Shown here piece after piece: positions 47,050 to 55,068 of a DNA stretch of 64,000 bases (positions are counted from its first letter, which is position 1; each line of letters starts with the position of its first letter). The notes below the pieces were generated by a model. It had not been told where the DNA came from and searched no databases. It was given only the letters and a program-made list of their open reading frames with translations. The DNA comes from Gammaproteobacteria bacterium (GTDB lineage Bacteria > Pseudomonadota > Gammaproteobacteria > GCA-002705445 > GCA-002716945). The translations under genes were made by a program, and so were the position numbers. The stretch spans positions 27,397-91,396 of the forward strand of contig JABIVC010000015.1 in the NCBI GenBank assembly GCA_018667355.1, in the 5' to 3' direction.

Positions 47050-47702
47050 TGAGAAATATCATAGAGAAATATTTTCCTGAAATGGGAATTGATATATCTT
47101 GGTATTCAAAAAAAAAGATTACTCCTAATATCCCAGAAAAGGATAACCTTGATAACCTGGATATCTTGGTTAAAAAGTGCAAAAAATGCAATTTATATAA
47201 AACAAGAAATAATACAGTCTTTGGCGAAGGCAGTCATAACTCTGATATTATGATTATAGGAGAGGCCCCTGGTAAGGAAGAAGATGATAGCGGCAAGCCA
47301 TTTATAGGTAGAGCTGGCAAACTATTAACTGAGTTTTTAAAGTCTATAAGCTTAGATAGAAGATCAGTTTTTATTACTAACACTGTCAAATGTAGGCCAC
47401 CAGAAAATAGAAATCCTGAAATGACAGAAATTAAATCATGCTCTGATTATTTAGATCAACAAATAGCTTTTATAAAACCCAGAGTACTTGTATTACTCGG
47501 TAAAATAGCAGCCAACAGAATGCTTGGAGAAGATAAGCCAATCTCAGAACTTAGGCTTAAAAAATTTTTTGTTGAAAAATATGATATCCCATTGATAGTT
47601 TTCTATCATCCAGCTTATATTCTAAGAAGTCCTTTACAGAAAAAAAAGGTATGGGATGACCTCCAGTACCTTAAAACAATAATTGGTTCTCATGGCAGCT
47701 AA
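47049..47702 (+). CDS. Family 4 (Fe-S) uracil-DNA glycosylase
   Basis: 217 aa from ATG at 47049, which overlaps the leuA stop. Iron-sulfur cysteines are C44-x2-C47 (VKKCKKCNLY), C115 (VKCRPPENRNP) and C131 (SCSDYL), the family 4 pattern. Active-site motifs are GEAPGKEEDDSGKPF and the late YHPAYILRS. It removes uracil from DNA, useful in a lineage where C-to-T change may drive low G+C. Linked to rimI as in many gammaproteobacteria. Confidence 0.92.
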   Translation: MRNIIEKYFPEMGIDISWYSKKKITPNIPEKDNLDNLDILVKKCKKCNLYKTRNNTVFGEGSHNSDIMIIGEAPGKEEDDSGKPFIGRAGKLLTEFLKSISLDRRSVFITNTVKCRPPENRNPEMTEIKSCSDYLDQQIAFIKPRVLVLLGKIAANRMLGEDKPISELRLKKFFVEKYDIPLIVFYHPAYILRSPLQKKKVWDDLQYLKTIIGSHGS

Positions 47703-48156
47703 ATTTTCTCAATTAATAGAATATAGAGATATAGAAATGAGTGATCTTGACACTATTTATGATTTAGAAACTAAGTCATACAATTTTCCATGGACAAGAA
47801 ATATCTTAAAAGACTGCATCATAAATAGATATGACTCATTTGCTGCAATGTATAGTAACAATATAGTGGGTTATGTTATATCAAAAATATCTTCTATAGA
47901 GTCACATATTCTTAATTTAACTGTAGATGAAAAATATCGCAACAATGGTATTGGGTCGGAATTATTAGATATGGTTATTAATAAGTGTCAAATAGTACAA
48001 TCTGAAATTCTTTTATTAGAAACACGGCTAACAAATGATTCTGCTATATTTTTGTATGAAAAATATGGATTTAAGAAAATTGGGTTAAGAAAAAACTATT
48101 ATAAGACCTCTTTGGGTAAGGAAGATGCTATTGTTTATAGGAAGATATTAAACTAG
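47692..48156 (+). CDS. rimI: Ribosomal protein S18 N-acetyltransferase RimI (GNAT)
   Basis: 154 aa GNAT acetyltransferase that acetylates the N-terminus of ribosomal protein S18. ATG 47692 lies in the end of the UDG gene; a TTG 9 bp upstream is less likely. The acetyl-CoA loop is VDEKYRNNGIGSELLD, and the C-terminal pattern FLYEKYGFKKIGLRKNYY followed by EDAIVY is characteristic of RimI. Confidence 0.87.
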   Translation: MAAKFSQLIEYRDIEMSDLDTIYDLETKSYNFPWTRNILKDCIINRYDSFAAMYSNNIVGYVISKISSIESHILNLTVDEKYRNNGIGSELLDMVINKCQIVQSEILLLETRLTNDSAIFLYEKYGFKKIGLRKNYYKTSLGKEDAIVYRKILN

Positions 48157-48419
48157 AGTTCGCCTGGGCTGACAGCTTTAATAGATAGCGCATGAACCTC
48201 GGTTTTCATTAAATCATCTAGTTCCTTATATATTAGTTTATGTCTTTCAATCAGATTTTTTCCTTCAAATATATCACTTACAATATATAACTTAAAATGT
48301 CCTCCGGATTTTGCACCAGCATGCCCTACATGCAAATGACCTTCATCTATAATGTCAATTTTTGATGGATTAAGAGACACAAGACCATCTTTGATTAGCT
48401 TAATTCTTTTCTCGCTCAT
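48153..48419 (-). CDS. BolA/IbaG-family protein
   Basis: 88 aa. BolA fold with the family signature HAGAKSGGHFKLYIVSDIFEGKNLIERHKLIY. BolA proteins pair with monothiol glutaredoxins in iron-sulfur trafficking. It overlaps the convergent rimI by 4 bp. Whether it is BolA or IbaG cannot be settled here. Confidence 0.88.
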   Translation of the reverse strand: MSEKRIKLIKDGLVSLNPSKIDIIDEGHLHVGHAGAKSGGHFKLYIVSDIFEGKNLIERHKLIYKELDDLMKTEVHALSIKAVSPGEL

Positions 48420-48431
48420 TGTATTATTATA
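48417..48431 (-). promoter_or_regulatory. -10 box of the BolA-family gene, predicted leaderless start
   Basis: Minus-strand TATAAT (48431 down to 48426), then AATACA, then the ATG. +1 would fall on the first base of the start codon, with the same spacing as at bamD. No clear -35 was found. Confidence 0.45.
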
Positions 48432-48514
48432 GAATGTTTTTCATTTTTTTATATAAGAAATGAGAGTTTTGTAACTTTATGTTAGAATGGAAGACTAAAT
48501 ATTTGGATTATAAT

Positions 48515-49519
48515 ATGAGTGATAAAGTCATTTTTTCTGGTGTACAACCATCAGGTGAAATACATATAGGTAACTATTTAGGAGCCATAACACAATTTGT
48601 TGATTATCAAACTGATTATAATAGCATTTTTTCAATAGTTGATCTCCATGCAATAACAGTTTGGCAGGATCCTATAGCATTAAAAAATAGCACTAGAGAG
48701 GTTTTAGCAATTTTTCTAGCTTCAGGATTAGATGAATCAAATAATATTATATTCAATCAGTCACAAGTGCCTGAGCATACTCAGCTTGCTTGGATTCTTA
48801 GTTGCACATCAAGGATAGGGTGGTTGAATAGAATGACCCAATTTAAAGATAAAGCTGGTAAAAACAAGGAAAATGCATCTGTAGGTTTATACACTTATCC
48901 TATATTAATGGCTGCTGATATTTTACTTTATTCGGCAACGCATGTGCCAGTAGGTGATGATCAGAAACAACACTTGGAGCTAGCAAGAGATATAGCTCAT
49001 AAATTTAATACCGATTATAATAATGACTTTTTTAGACTTCCTGAACCCCTAATGACTAAATCTACTACTAGAATCATGAGTCTAAGAGATGGTTCTAGTA
49101 AAATGAGTAAGTCTGATATTTCTGAATATTCAAGAATACTTATGACTGATTCAAATGACCAGATTTCTCTAAAAATTAAGAAAGCTAGAACAGATTCTTT
49201 AAAAATGCCTAATACATCAAAAGAAGCTAAATCTAGACTTGAGATTAATAATTTACTGAATATTTATAGTGCATGTACAAACCTAGACAAGGAGATGGTC
49301 ATAGAAAATTTTGCATCTAAAGAAATATCTATATTTAAAAAAGATTTGAGCGAAGTTTTAATAAAAACAATAGAACCTATTTCTATAAAAACTAATCAAT
49401 TGCTGAAGGATACAACATACTTAGATAAAGTTCTTAGTATAGGAGCATCGAAGGCTAGAGAAATAGCAAGTAAAACTATTTCTAAAGTATATGATAAAAT
49501 TGGTATGATTAATAAATGA
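48515..49519 (+). CDS. trpS: Tryptophanyl-tRNA synthetase TrpS
   Basis: Class I synthetase charging tRNA-Trp. I choose ATG 48515 (MSDKVIFSGVQPSG), the usual N-terminus, giving 334 aa; an ATG 36 bp upstream would add 12 unrelated residues. The HIGH motif appears as HIGN in GEIHIGNYLGA, and KMSKS is intact in SSKMSKSD near residue 195. The stop overlaps scpA (ATGA). Confidence 0.95.
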   Translation: MSDKVIFSGVQPSGEIHIGNYLGAITQFVDYQTDYNSIFSIVDLHAITVWQDPIALKNSTREVLAIFLASGLDESNNIIFNQSQVPEHTQLAWILSCTSRIGWLNRMTQFKDKAGKNKENASVGLYTYPILMAADILLYSATHVPVGDDQKQHLELARDIAHKFNTDYNNDFFRLPEPLMTKSTTRIMSLRDGSSKMSKSDISEYSRILMTDSNDQISLKIKKARTDSLKMPNTSKEAKSRLEINNLLNIYSACTNLDKEMVIENFASKEISIFKKDLSEVLIKTIEPISIKTNQLLKDTTYLDKVLSIGASKAREIASKTISKVYDKIGMINK

Positions 49520-50310
49520 CTACATTCAATGTAAACAATAATGATACGAGTATTATATTTAATGGTAAGACGATTACAGATATACCCGAGGATCTCTTTA
49601 TACCACCAGAAGCCCTTAGGGTTATCATTGAGCAATTTGAAGGTCCACTCGATCTTCTATTGTATCTGATAAAGAAACAAAATATAGACATAGTGGATAT
49701 CCCCATATTACCAATAACAAATCAATATGTAGAATATATTAATATGATGCAGCAAATGCAGTTTGAGTTAGCATCAGATTACCTTGTAATGGCTTCCACT
49801 CTGGCAGAAATAAAATCCAGGATGCTTATCCCTCATGATGGAGAAGAAGAAGACGAAGAAGATCCTAGAGCAAATCTGATTAAAAGATTAATGGAATATC
49901 AAAAATATAAGAATCTCTCACAGCAATTAGATGAAATTCCAAGATTGAATAGAGACACTTTTATCGTTTCAAAAATTCTGGCGAATATTGAAAAAAAAGA
50001 TTCTATGCCATCAATTGATTTACAGCAACTAGAGAATGCTTTTCAAGAAGTTCTTAAAAGAGCTGAAATATTTGCATCTCATGAGATTCAAACAGAAACT
50101 TTATCAGTAAGAGAGAGAATGTCACTAATTTTAGATATAATTAATATGAATGGAACAATCAAGTTTATAGATTGTTTCACATATCGGGAGGGAAGAATGG
50201 GTGCTATAGTAACTTTTCTGGCAATTCTTGAATTAGTTAAAGAATGCTTAATAGACATAGTTCAAAATCAAGATTATTCTATGATTTATCTACAGCCCGT
50301 TACATCATGA
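49516..50310 (+). CDS. scpA: Segregation and condensation protein ScpA
   Basis: Kleisin subunit that bridges SMC heads. It is 264 aa. N-terminal motif QFEGPLDLLLYLIKKQNIDIVDIPI is diagnostic and the C-terminal winged helix contains GRMGAIVTFLAILELVKE. It overlaps trpS and scpB. The SMC partner is not in the window. Confidence 0.93.
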   Translation: MTTFNVNNNDTSIIFNGKTITDIPEDLFIPPEALRVIIEQFEGPLDLLLYLIKKQNIDIVDIPILPITNQYVEYINMMQQMQFELASDYLVMASTLAEIKSRMLIPHDGEEEDEEDPRANLIKRLMEYQKYKNLSQQLDEIPRLNRDTFIVSKILANIEKKDSMPSIDLQQLENAFQEVLKRAEIFASHEIQTETLSVRERMSLILDIINMNGTIKFIDCFTYREGRMGAIVTFLAILELVKECLIDIVQNQDYSMIYLQPVTS

Positions 50311-50837
50311 ACCATGCTAAGCCATTAAACTTAATTATTGAGGGTGCTCTTTTAGCATCTGAAAACCCTCTCTCTCTTCAGGATATTGCCAACTTATTTG
50401 ATGAAAATAAACCTTCTAAAAACGAAATAAAGAAAGCTATTGATGCCTTAAATAATAATTATAAGAATCACTCATTTGAAATTATTAATGTTGCAAGTGG
50501 CTTTAGAATGCAGGTTAAAAAAGGATATGACAACTGGATATCAAAATTAAATAAACAATCATCTACAAGATATTCTAAGGCTTTTTTAGAAACGTTGGTA
50601 ATTATTGCTTATAAGCAACCTGTAACTAGAGGTGATATTGAGGAGATTCGTGGGGTAGCAGTGAATCCTCAGATTATAAGGAATCTAATTGAATTTGAAT
50701 GGATAAAAGTTGTAGGCCATAAAGAAACACCTGGTAAACCAGAGTTATTAGCAACAACTAAAAAATTTTTAGACTATTTTAATCTAAAATCTTTAAGTGA
50801 TTTACCGCCACCATCAGAATTAGAATTAGAAGCTTAA
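50307..50837 (+). CDS. scpB: Segregation and condensation protein ScpB
   Basis: 176 aa. ATG 50307 overlaps the scpA stop (ATGA), which fits the operon better than the open frame 63 bp further upstream inside scpA. Two winged-helix domains; the conserved stretch LVIIAYKQPVTRGDIEEIRG is present. It works with ScpA and SMC in chromosome compaction. Confidence 0.93.
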   Translation: MNHAKPLNLIIEGALLASENPLSLQDIANLFDENKPSKNEIKKAIDALNNNYKNHSFEIINVASGFRMQVKKGYDNWISKLNKQSSTRYSKAFLETLVIIAYKQPVTRGDIEEIRGVAVNPQIIRNLIEFEWIKVVGHKETPGKPELLATTKKFLDYFNLKSLSDLPPPSELELEA

Positions 50838-50839
50838 TA

Positions 50840-51340
50840 TTATTCTTTTAGTCTAGGCATTAGCATGACTAGATTACAAGGCCTTGTCTCACTATTTAAT
50901 TGAAACTGAATAATTTCCTTCCATGCAGTAGAGCATGCATCGACAGACCCAGGCAATACAAAAATAAATTTAGAATTCGCTACTCCAGCCAAAGCTCTTG
51001 ATTGAAGACTTGATGTTTTTATTTTTTGATATGAAATTGATCTGAATAATTCACCAAAACCTTCAATTTCTTTATCCAGCAATACTCTCACTGCTTCTGG
51101 GGTTCCATCTCTTCCTGTTATGCCAGTACCACCACTTGTAATTATTACATCAATATCATCATCTATTAAATATTGTGATACTAGATGCCTTATTTTAAAA
51201 ATATCATCTGTGACAATTTTAATATCTGGTACACTATGCCCAGATTCTACAATAGATTTTTTTAATACTTTGCCAGATTTATCGGTAGTAGTTGTTCTTG
51301 TATCTGATACGATTATGATTATGATATTTAACTTTTTCAT
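50840..51340 (-). CDS. moaB: Molybdenum cofactor protein MoaB/MogA family
   Basis: 166 aa molybdopterin-binding family protein (molybdopterin adenylyltransferase-like). Motifs TSGGTGITGRDGTPEAV and LPGSVDACSTAWKEII are intact. It lies in reverse orientation between scpB and rluB, which are usually adjacent. No other molybdopterin gene is nearby. Confidence 0.9.
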   Translation of the reverse strand: MKKLNIIIIIVSDTRTTTTDKSGKVLKKSIVESGHSVPDIKIVTDDIFKIRHLVSQYLIDDDIDVIITSGGTGITGRDGTPEAVRVLLDKEIEGFGELFRSISYQKIKTSSLQSRALAGVANSKFIFVLPGSVDACSTAWKEIIQFQLNSETRPCNLVMLMPRLKE

Positions 51341-51362
51341 TTATTTAAAAAACTTTGTTTAT

Positions 51363-51373
51363 TATAATATAAT
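51363..51373 (+). promoter_or_regulatory. Overlapping -10 boxes before rluB
   Basis: Two overlapping TATAAT hexamers (51363-51368 and 51368-51373) give predicted leaders of about 13 or 8 nt for rluB. They arose next to inverted moaB, which separates rluB from scpAB. No good -35. Confidence 0.35.
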
Positions 51374-51387
51374 CAATAATCCATAAA

Positions 51388-52113
51388 ATGTATAGAGTGC
51401 AAAAAATATTATCGATGATAGGTGTACTTTCAAGAAGAGAATGCGAGAGAAATATTCTTCTTGGTTTAGTAAAAGTCAATGGTGCTATAGCTTCATTAGG
51501 AACAAAAGTTATAGTTGGTGATACTATCACTTTTAACAAGATATCTTACGTTATCTCATTAGATTTATTTGACAAAAAATTAGAGATGATTGTTTATCAT
51601 AAACCTTGTGGCGAGGTTGTTACAAGAAAAGATAACTCTAATAGGCCTACTGTATTTGAAAATTTACCTGACATAGATGGAAAATGGATCAATATAGGGC
51701 GCCTTGATCTAGAAACTTCAGGCTTATTACTTTTTACTAATAATGGGGATATGGCAAATAAAATGATGCATCCTTCCTCAAATATTTCTAGAACTTATGA
51801 AGTTTTAATTAAAGGAAAATTTGATGATGATAAAAAGAATAAATGTCTTAAAGGTTTAGACATAGGAAGGTCTGAAACAGGAAAACTCATGAGCATAATT
51901 CCAAGTAAAAGTATTATTAATAAATATACTATAAACCTACAGACAGGAAAGAATAGAGAGATTCGTAGAATATTTGAGGCTATTGGTTGCAGGGTGATAC
52001 AACTAAAACGCATTGAATATGACAGTATTAGTCTAGAAAGTCTGAAGGTAGGTAAAAACAGATACTTGACGGATAATGAAATAGAATCTTTAAGCATATC
52101 AATTGTTGATTAG
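51388..52113 (+). CDS. rluB: Ribosomal large-subunit pseudouridine synthase RluB (RsuA family)
   Basis: 241 aa. An N-terminal S4 domain (VQKILSMIGVLSRRECERNI, then VKVNG) precedes the RsuA catalytic domain with NIGRLDLETSGLLLFTNNGD, where Asp is catalytic, and TGKNREIRRIFEAIGC. RluB modifies U2605 of 23S rRNA in E. coli; RluE or RluF-type specificity cannot be excluded. It is convergent with smr, 4 bp away. Confidence 0.9.
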   Translation: MYRVQKILSMIGVLSRRECERNILLGLVKVNGAIASLGTKVIVGDTITFNKISYVISLDLFDKKLEMIVYHKPCGEVVTRKDNSNRPTVFENLPDIDGKWINIGRLDLETSGLLLFTNNGDMANKMMHPSSNISRTYEVLIKGKFDDDKKNKCLKGLDIGRSETGKLMSIIPSKSIINKYTINLQTGKNREIRRIFEAIGCRVIQLKRIEYDSISLESLKVGKNRYLTDNEIESLSISIVD

Positions 52114-52117
52114 ATTA

Positions 52118-52627
52118 CTATTTTTTTAGAATCAATATTGTTGCACCAAAACCACCATAGTTTTTATTAGCAGAATTAGCAGCTAAAATATGTAATGAAT
52201 TAATTATAAACTTTTCAACAAGCCTTTTTAGCGGAGCTTGATTATCTTTATTATTTAAACCTTTTCCATGTATTATAAGTAGATATTTTGAATTTTTATA
52301 ATAATTATCCTTTAAAAAAATATTTAACTCTAGTTCTGCCTCATTAGCTGTTAAACCATGTAAATCTAATATCTCAGACTGCTTAAATTTATATTTTAAA
52401 CTTTTAAGATCGTTAATAACTTTATTTTGAACACCATTCTTTCTATGGCTAAACTCAATATTTTGATTGTCTTCATATAAATCATCATGACTAACATTAA
52501 CATTTATATAGTTTTTTACATTATTAGTCGTAAGACCATCCTTATCTTCTAATATTTGATTTATATCCAGATTAGACTCTTCTAAGAGTTTCTCAAACTC
52601 AGTTTTATCTTTTTTATCATTATTCAT
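52118..52627 (-). CDS. Smr-domain protein
   Basis: 169 aa. The C-terminal Smr domain starts at ILDLHGLTANEAELELN (about residues 84-100), with LLIIHGKGLN and GGFGATILIL. The N-terminal 80 residues are charged and Asn-rich with no recognised fold. SmrB of E. coli cuts mRNA at collided ribosomes; the DLHG and HGKG motifs needed for this are kept. Divergent from surE as in other gammaproteobacteria. Confidence 0.87.
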   Translation of the reverse strand: MNNDKKDKTEFEKLLEESNLDINQILEDKDGLTTNNVKNYINVNVSHDDLYEDNQNIEFSHRKNGVQNKVINDLKSLKYKFKQSEILDLHGLTANEAELELNIFLKDNYYKNSKYLLIIHGKGLNNKDNQAPLKRLVEKFIINSLHILAANSANKNYGGFGATILILKK

Positions 52628-52661
52628 CTTATTAATATCTTACTTATTATTACTATTTAAG

Positions 52662-52667
52662 TATAAT
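52662..52667 (+). promoter_or_regulatory. -10 box of surE-pcm-yqaA
   Basis: TATAAT 27 bp before the surE ATG, giving a leader of about 21 nt. No matching -35. Located in the 67-bp divergent gap with smr. Confidence 0.38.
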
Positions 52668-52694
52668 GTAAAAAATATTTAATTGGATTTTTAA

Positions 52695-53432
52695 ATGATC
52701 ATATTACTGACTAATGATGATGGATATAAAGCCCCAGGTATTAAAATACTTGAAAATCTACTTTTAAATTATGGTGATGTTACTGTAGCAGGACCATTTA
52801 AAAACATGAGCGCATGCAGTAGTTCATTATCGGTCCATAATAAAATTAGTTATAAAAAAGTTGATTCAAGACATTATATTATCAAAGGAACGCCGGCAGA
52901 CTGTGTTCATATAGTAGGTCGTGGTGAAATGAATACTATTCCTGATATAGTTTTTTCTGGCATTAACTTCGGAACAAATATGGGTGATGATGTAATATAT
53001 TCTGGAACAGTTGCTGGAGCAATAGAGGGAAGATTTTGTAAATATTCACCAATTGCTATTTCTATATCTTCTCGAGAACCAAAATATTTAAATGATATCC
53101 ATGAGAAAATTAATTATATTTTATCTCATATGTTTAAACAAAAATATAAATCAAATCATATTTATAATATCAATATACCTGATGTCCCACTATCTCAGAT
53201 TAAGGGGATTAAGTATACTGTGTTAGGTAGTCGTCAAAAACCACTACAGCCTAGCTTATATAATACTGGAAAAGGTTTGTATGCACAGATTGGCGCTGTA
53301 GGGGGACCTATCAAATCTTCCAAGAGAACAGACTTTAATGCTATAAACTCTAACTATATTTCCATTACACCTTTAACTATCAATATGTGTGATATAAAAA
53401 AAATTAAAAGTTCTGTCTTTAAATTAAAATAA
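52695..53432 (+). CDS. surE: 5'/3'-nucleotidase SurE
   Basis: 245 aa metal-dependent nucleotidase. N-terminal LLTNDDGYKAPGI with metal-binding Asp8-Asp9, then VAGPFKNMSACSSSLS and SGINFGTNMGDDVIYSGTVAGA. The next gene, pcm, is its conserved neighbour, 6 bp away. Confidence 0.95.
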   Translation: MIILLTNDDGYKAPGIKILENLLLNYGDVTVAGPFKNMSACSSSLSVHNKISYKKVDSRHYIIKGTPADCVHIVGRGEMNTIPDIVFSGINFGTNMGDDVIYSGTVAGAIEGRFCKYSPIAISISSREPKYLNDIHEKINYILSHMFKQKYKSNHIYNINIPDVPLSQIKGIKYTVLGSRQKPLQPSLYNTGKGLYAQIGAVGGPIKSSKRTDFNAINSNYISITPLTINMCDIKKIKSSVFKLK

Positions 53433-53438
53433 GCTATT

Positions 53439-54092
53439 ATGAATAATATGACTATTAAAGATATTTCTTCTGAAGAATCAAGAAAGCTCATAAACTCTCT
53501 TAAGAAAAAAGGAATCACTAACATAGATGTCTTAAGTATAATGTCTAAAATCCAGAGACATCTATTCGTAGAGCCTGCCCTTAGAGGCAGGGCATATGAT
53601 TTTGATGCTTTACCGATTGGTTTCAATCAGACGATTTCATCGCCCTACATTGTAGCTAAAATGACACAGTTGCTTGTGGAAACTGATAGTATGAAAAATG
53701 TTCTAGAAATAGGGACTGGTTGTGGTTACCAAGCATGCATTTTATCAAAGCTTTTCGGTCGCGTGACTACTGTTGAGAGAATTAAACCTTTATATGATAA
53801 GACGTCTATGTTACTAAAATCTTTAAATTATAAAAACATCACGCTGATCTATGGCGATGGATTTAAAGGTTATAAAATTAATGCACCTTATGATGCTATT
53901 ATAATGACGGCATCACCAACAAATATCCCAGATGAATTAATTTCCCAGCTTAAGCCTAATGGCCGCATGGTTTTACCTCTAAATGTAAATGGCTCGCAAA
54001 AACTGTATAGGATAAAAAATACTAAAAGAGGGATTTTAAAGAAAGAAGTAGATGACGTTTTATTTGTCCCAATGTTGGATGGTATTGTTTAA
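53439..54092 (+). CDS. pcm: Protein-L-isoaspartate O-methyltransferase Pcm
   Basis: 217 aa SAM-dependent methyltransferase that repairs isoaspartyl residues in aged proteins. ISSPYIVAKMTQLL precedes the SAM motif VLEIGTGCGYQACIL, then the TASPTNIPDELISQLKPNGRMVLPL region. ATG 53439 is followed in frame by a second ATG at 53448; either could start translation. Confidence 0.93.
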   Translation: MNNMTIKDISSEESRKLINSLKKKGITNIDVLSIMSKIQRHLFVEPALRGRAYDFDALPIGFNQTISSPYIVAKMTQLLVETDSMKNVLEIGTGCGYQACILSKLFGRVTTVERIKPLYDKTSMLLKSLNYKNITLIYGDGFKGYKINAPYDAIIMTASPTNIPDELISQLKPNGRMVLPLNVNGSQKLYRIKNTKRGILKKEVDDVLFVPMLDGIV

Positions 54093-54096
54093 GAAT

Positions 54097-54645
54097 ATGT
54101 TGCAAAACTTTATACAGAAAATTAGGTTATTAAAGTCTAAAAGAGTTTTAGCATTTTTAAGCTTTATAGAATCTATATTCTTTCCTATACCTACCGATGT
54201 ATTGCTTATTCCTATGGCAATCTCTCAGTCTTATAAATGGTTTAATTTAGCCTTAATTGCAACAATCATGTCTGTGTTAGGTGGAGTTGTAGGATATTTG
54301 CTTGGTAGTTTCTTGTTTAATGACATCTATCCGCTTATCGTAGAATATGAGTATGTAGAGGAGTTCAATGATTCAAAATCACTTTTTATAGAATATGGAA
54401 TTATTATATTATTCATATCAAGCTTTACACCATTACCTTATAAAATATTTGTTATTGCAGCCGGTTTTTTAGGAATTAATATTATTTTATTTATTATTAT
54501 ATCCTTTATAGGAAGGGGCTTAAGATTTTCACTTGTAGCTTACTTATCTGAAAAATATGGTTCATATATAATTACATATCTTAATCAATATTTTTTATAT
54601 ATAGCGGCTGCAATGATATTTATATTTGTAATCTTGAAATTATAA
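54097..54645 (+). CDS. yqaA: DedA/VTT-domain membrane protein (YqaA family)
   Basis: 182 aa, four to five membrane segments. Family features: FIESIFFPIPTDVLLIPMA at the N-terminus, GGVVGYLLG, and FTPLPYKIFVIAAGFLGI with the membrane-reentrant pattern of VTT proteins. I choose ATG 54097 after the pcm stop; the frame is open further upstream inside pcm. The role (lipid or ion transport) is not established. It overlaps the convergent Mth938-like gene by 6 bp. Confidence 0.85.
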   Translation: MLQNFIQKIRLLKSKRVLAFLSFIESIFFPIPTDVLLIPMAISQSYKWFNLALIATIMSVLGGVVGYLLGSFLFNDIYPLIVEYEYVEEFNDSKSLFIEYGIIILFISSFTPLPYKIFVIAAGFLGINIILFIIISFIGRGLRFSLVAYLSEKYGSYIITYLNQYFLYIAAAMIFIFVILKL

Positions 54646-55005
54646 AATTAATACTGCGATAACCTTCCTTTTTTCCGAAACAAGAAGATTGAATGTTTTG
54701 CAAGCTGACTCAGTTATCATAAATTCAAAGCCTATGCCTTTTTTTTGAATACTGTTTATAATATTAGGTTCTGGAATTATAAAATCTGCTCCTGTCCCTA
54801 ATATTATAATTTCCGGTTTTTTATCAATTATCTTTTCAAAATCTTTCATACCCAAGACATCTTTATTATTAAAGCCCCATTTTTCTACTGACTGATTAGT
54901 TACTACTAAGTTGTCTGTATATTTTTTATCATCAATGAATAGGGTCCGCTTTTCATAATTTTTTATGAATAAACCAGATTTAATAGATTGTAAAGTTAGT
55001 TCCAT
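54640..55005 (-). CDS. Mth938-like domain protein (DUF498/NDUFAF3-like)
   Basis: 121 aa. Pattern ILGTGADFIIPEP and GIGFEFMITESACKTFNLL matches the Mth938/DUF498 family, related to the mitochondrial complex I assembly factor NDUFAF3. The bacterial function is unknown. A minus-strand TATAAT (55021 down to 55016) would give a leader of about 4 nt. Convergent with yqaA. Confidence 0.85.
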   Translation of the reverse strand: MELTLQSIKSGLFIKNYEKRTLFIDDKKYTDNLVVTNQSVEKWGFNNKDVLGMKDFEKIIDKKPEIIILGTGADFIIPEPNIINSIQKKGIGFEFMITESACKTFNLLVSEKRKVIAVLIL

Positions 55006-55039
55006 TATAATAAGAATTATAGATTAAAAAATGCTAAAA

Positions 55040-55045
55040 TATAAT
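55040..55045 (+). promoter_or_regulatory. -10 box of hom-thrC
   Basis: TATAAT, then a leader of about 17 nt containing AAGGA (55060-55064) at good distance from the hom ATG (55069). -35 unclear. The clear ribosome-binding site supports the hom start. Confidence 0.45.
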
Positions 55046-55068
55046 CTTTTGTTAACCTAAGGAATAAT

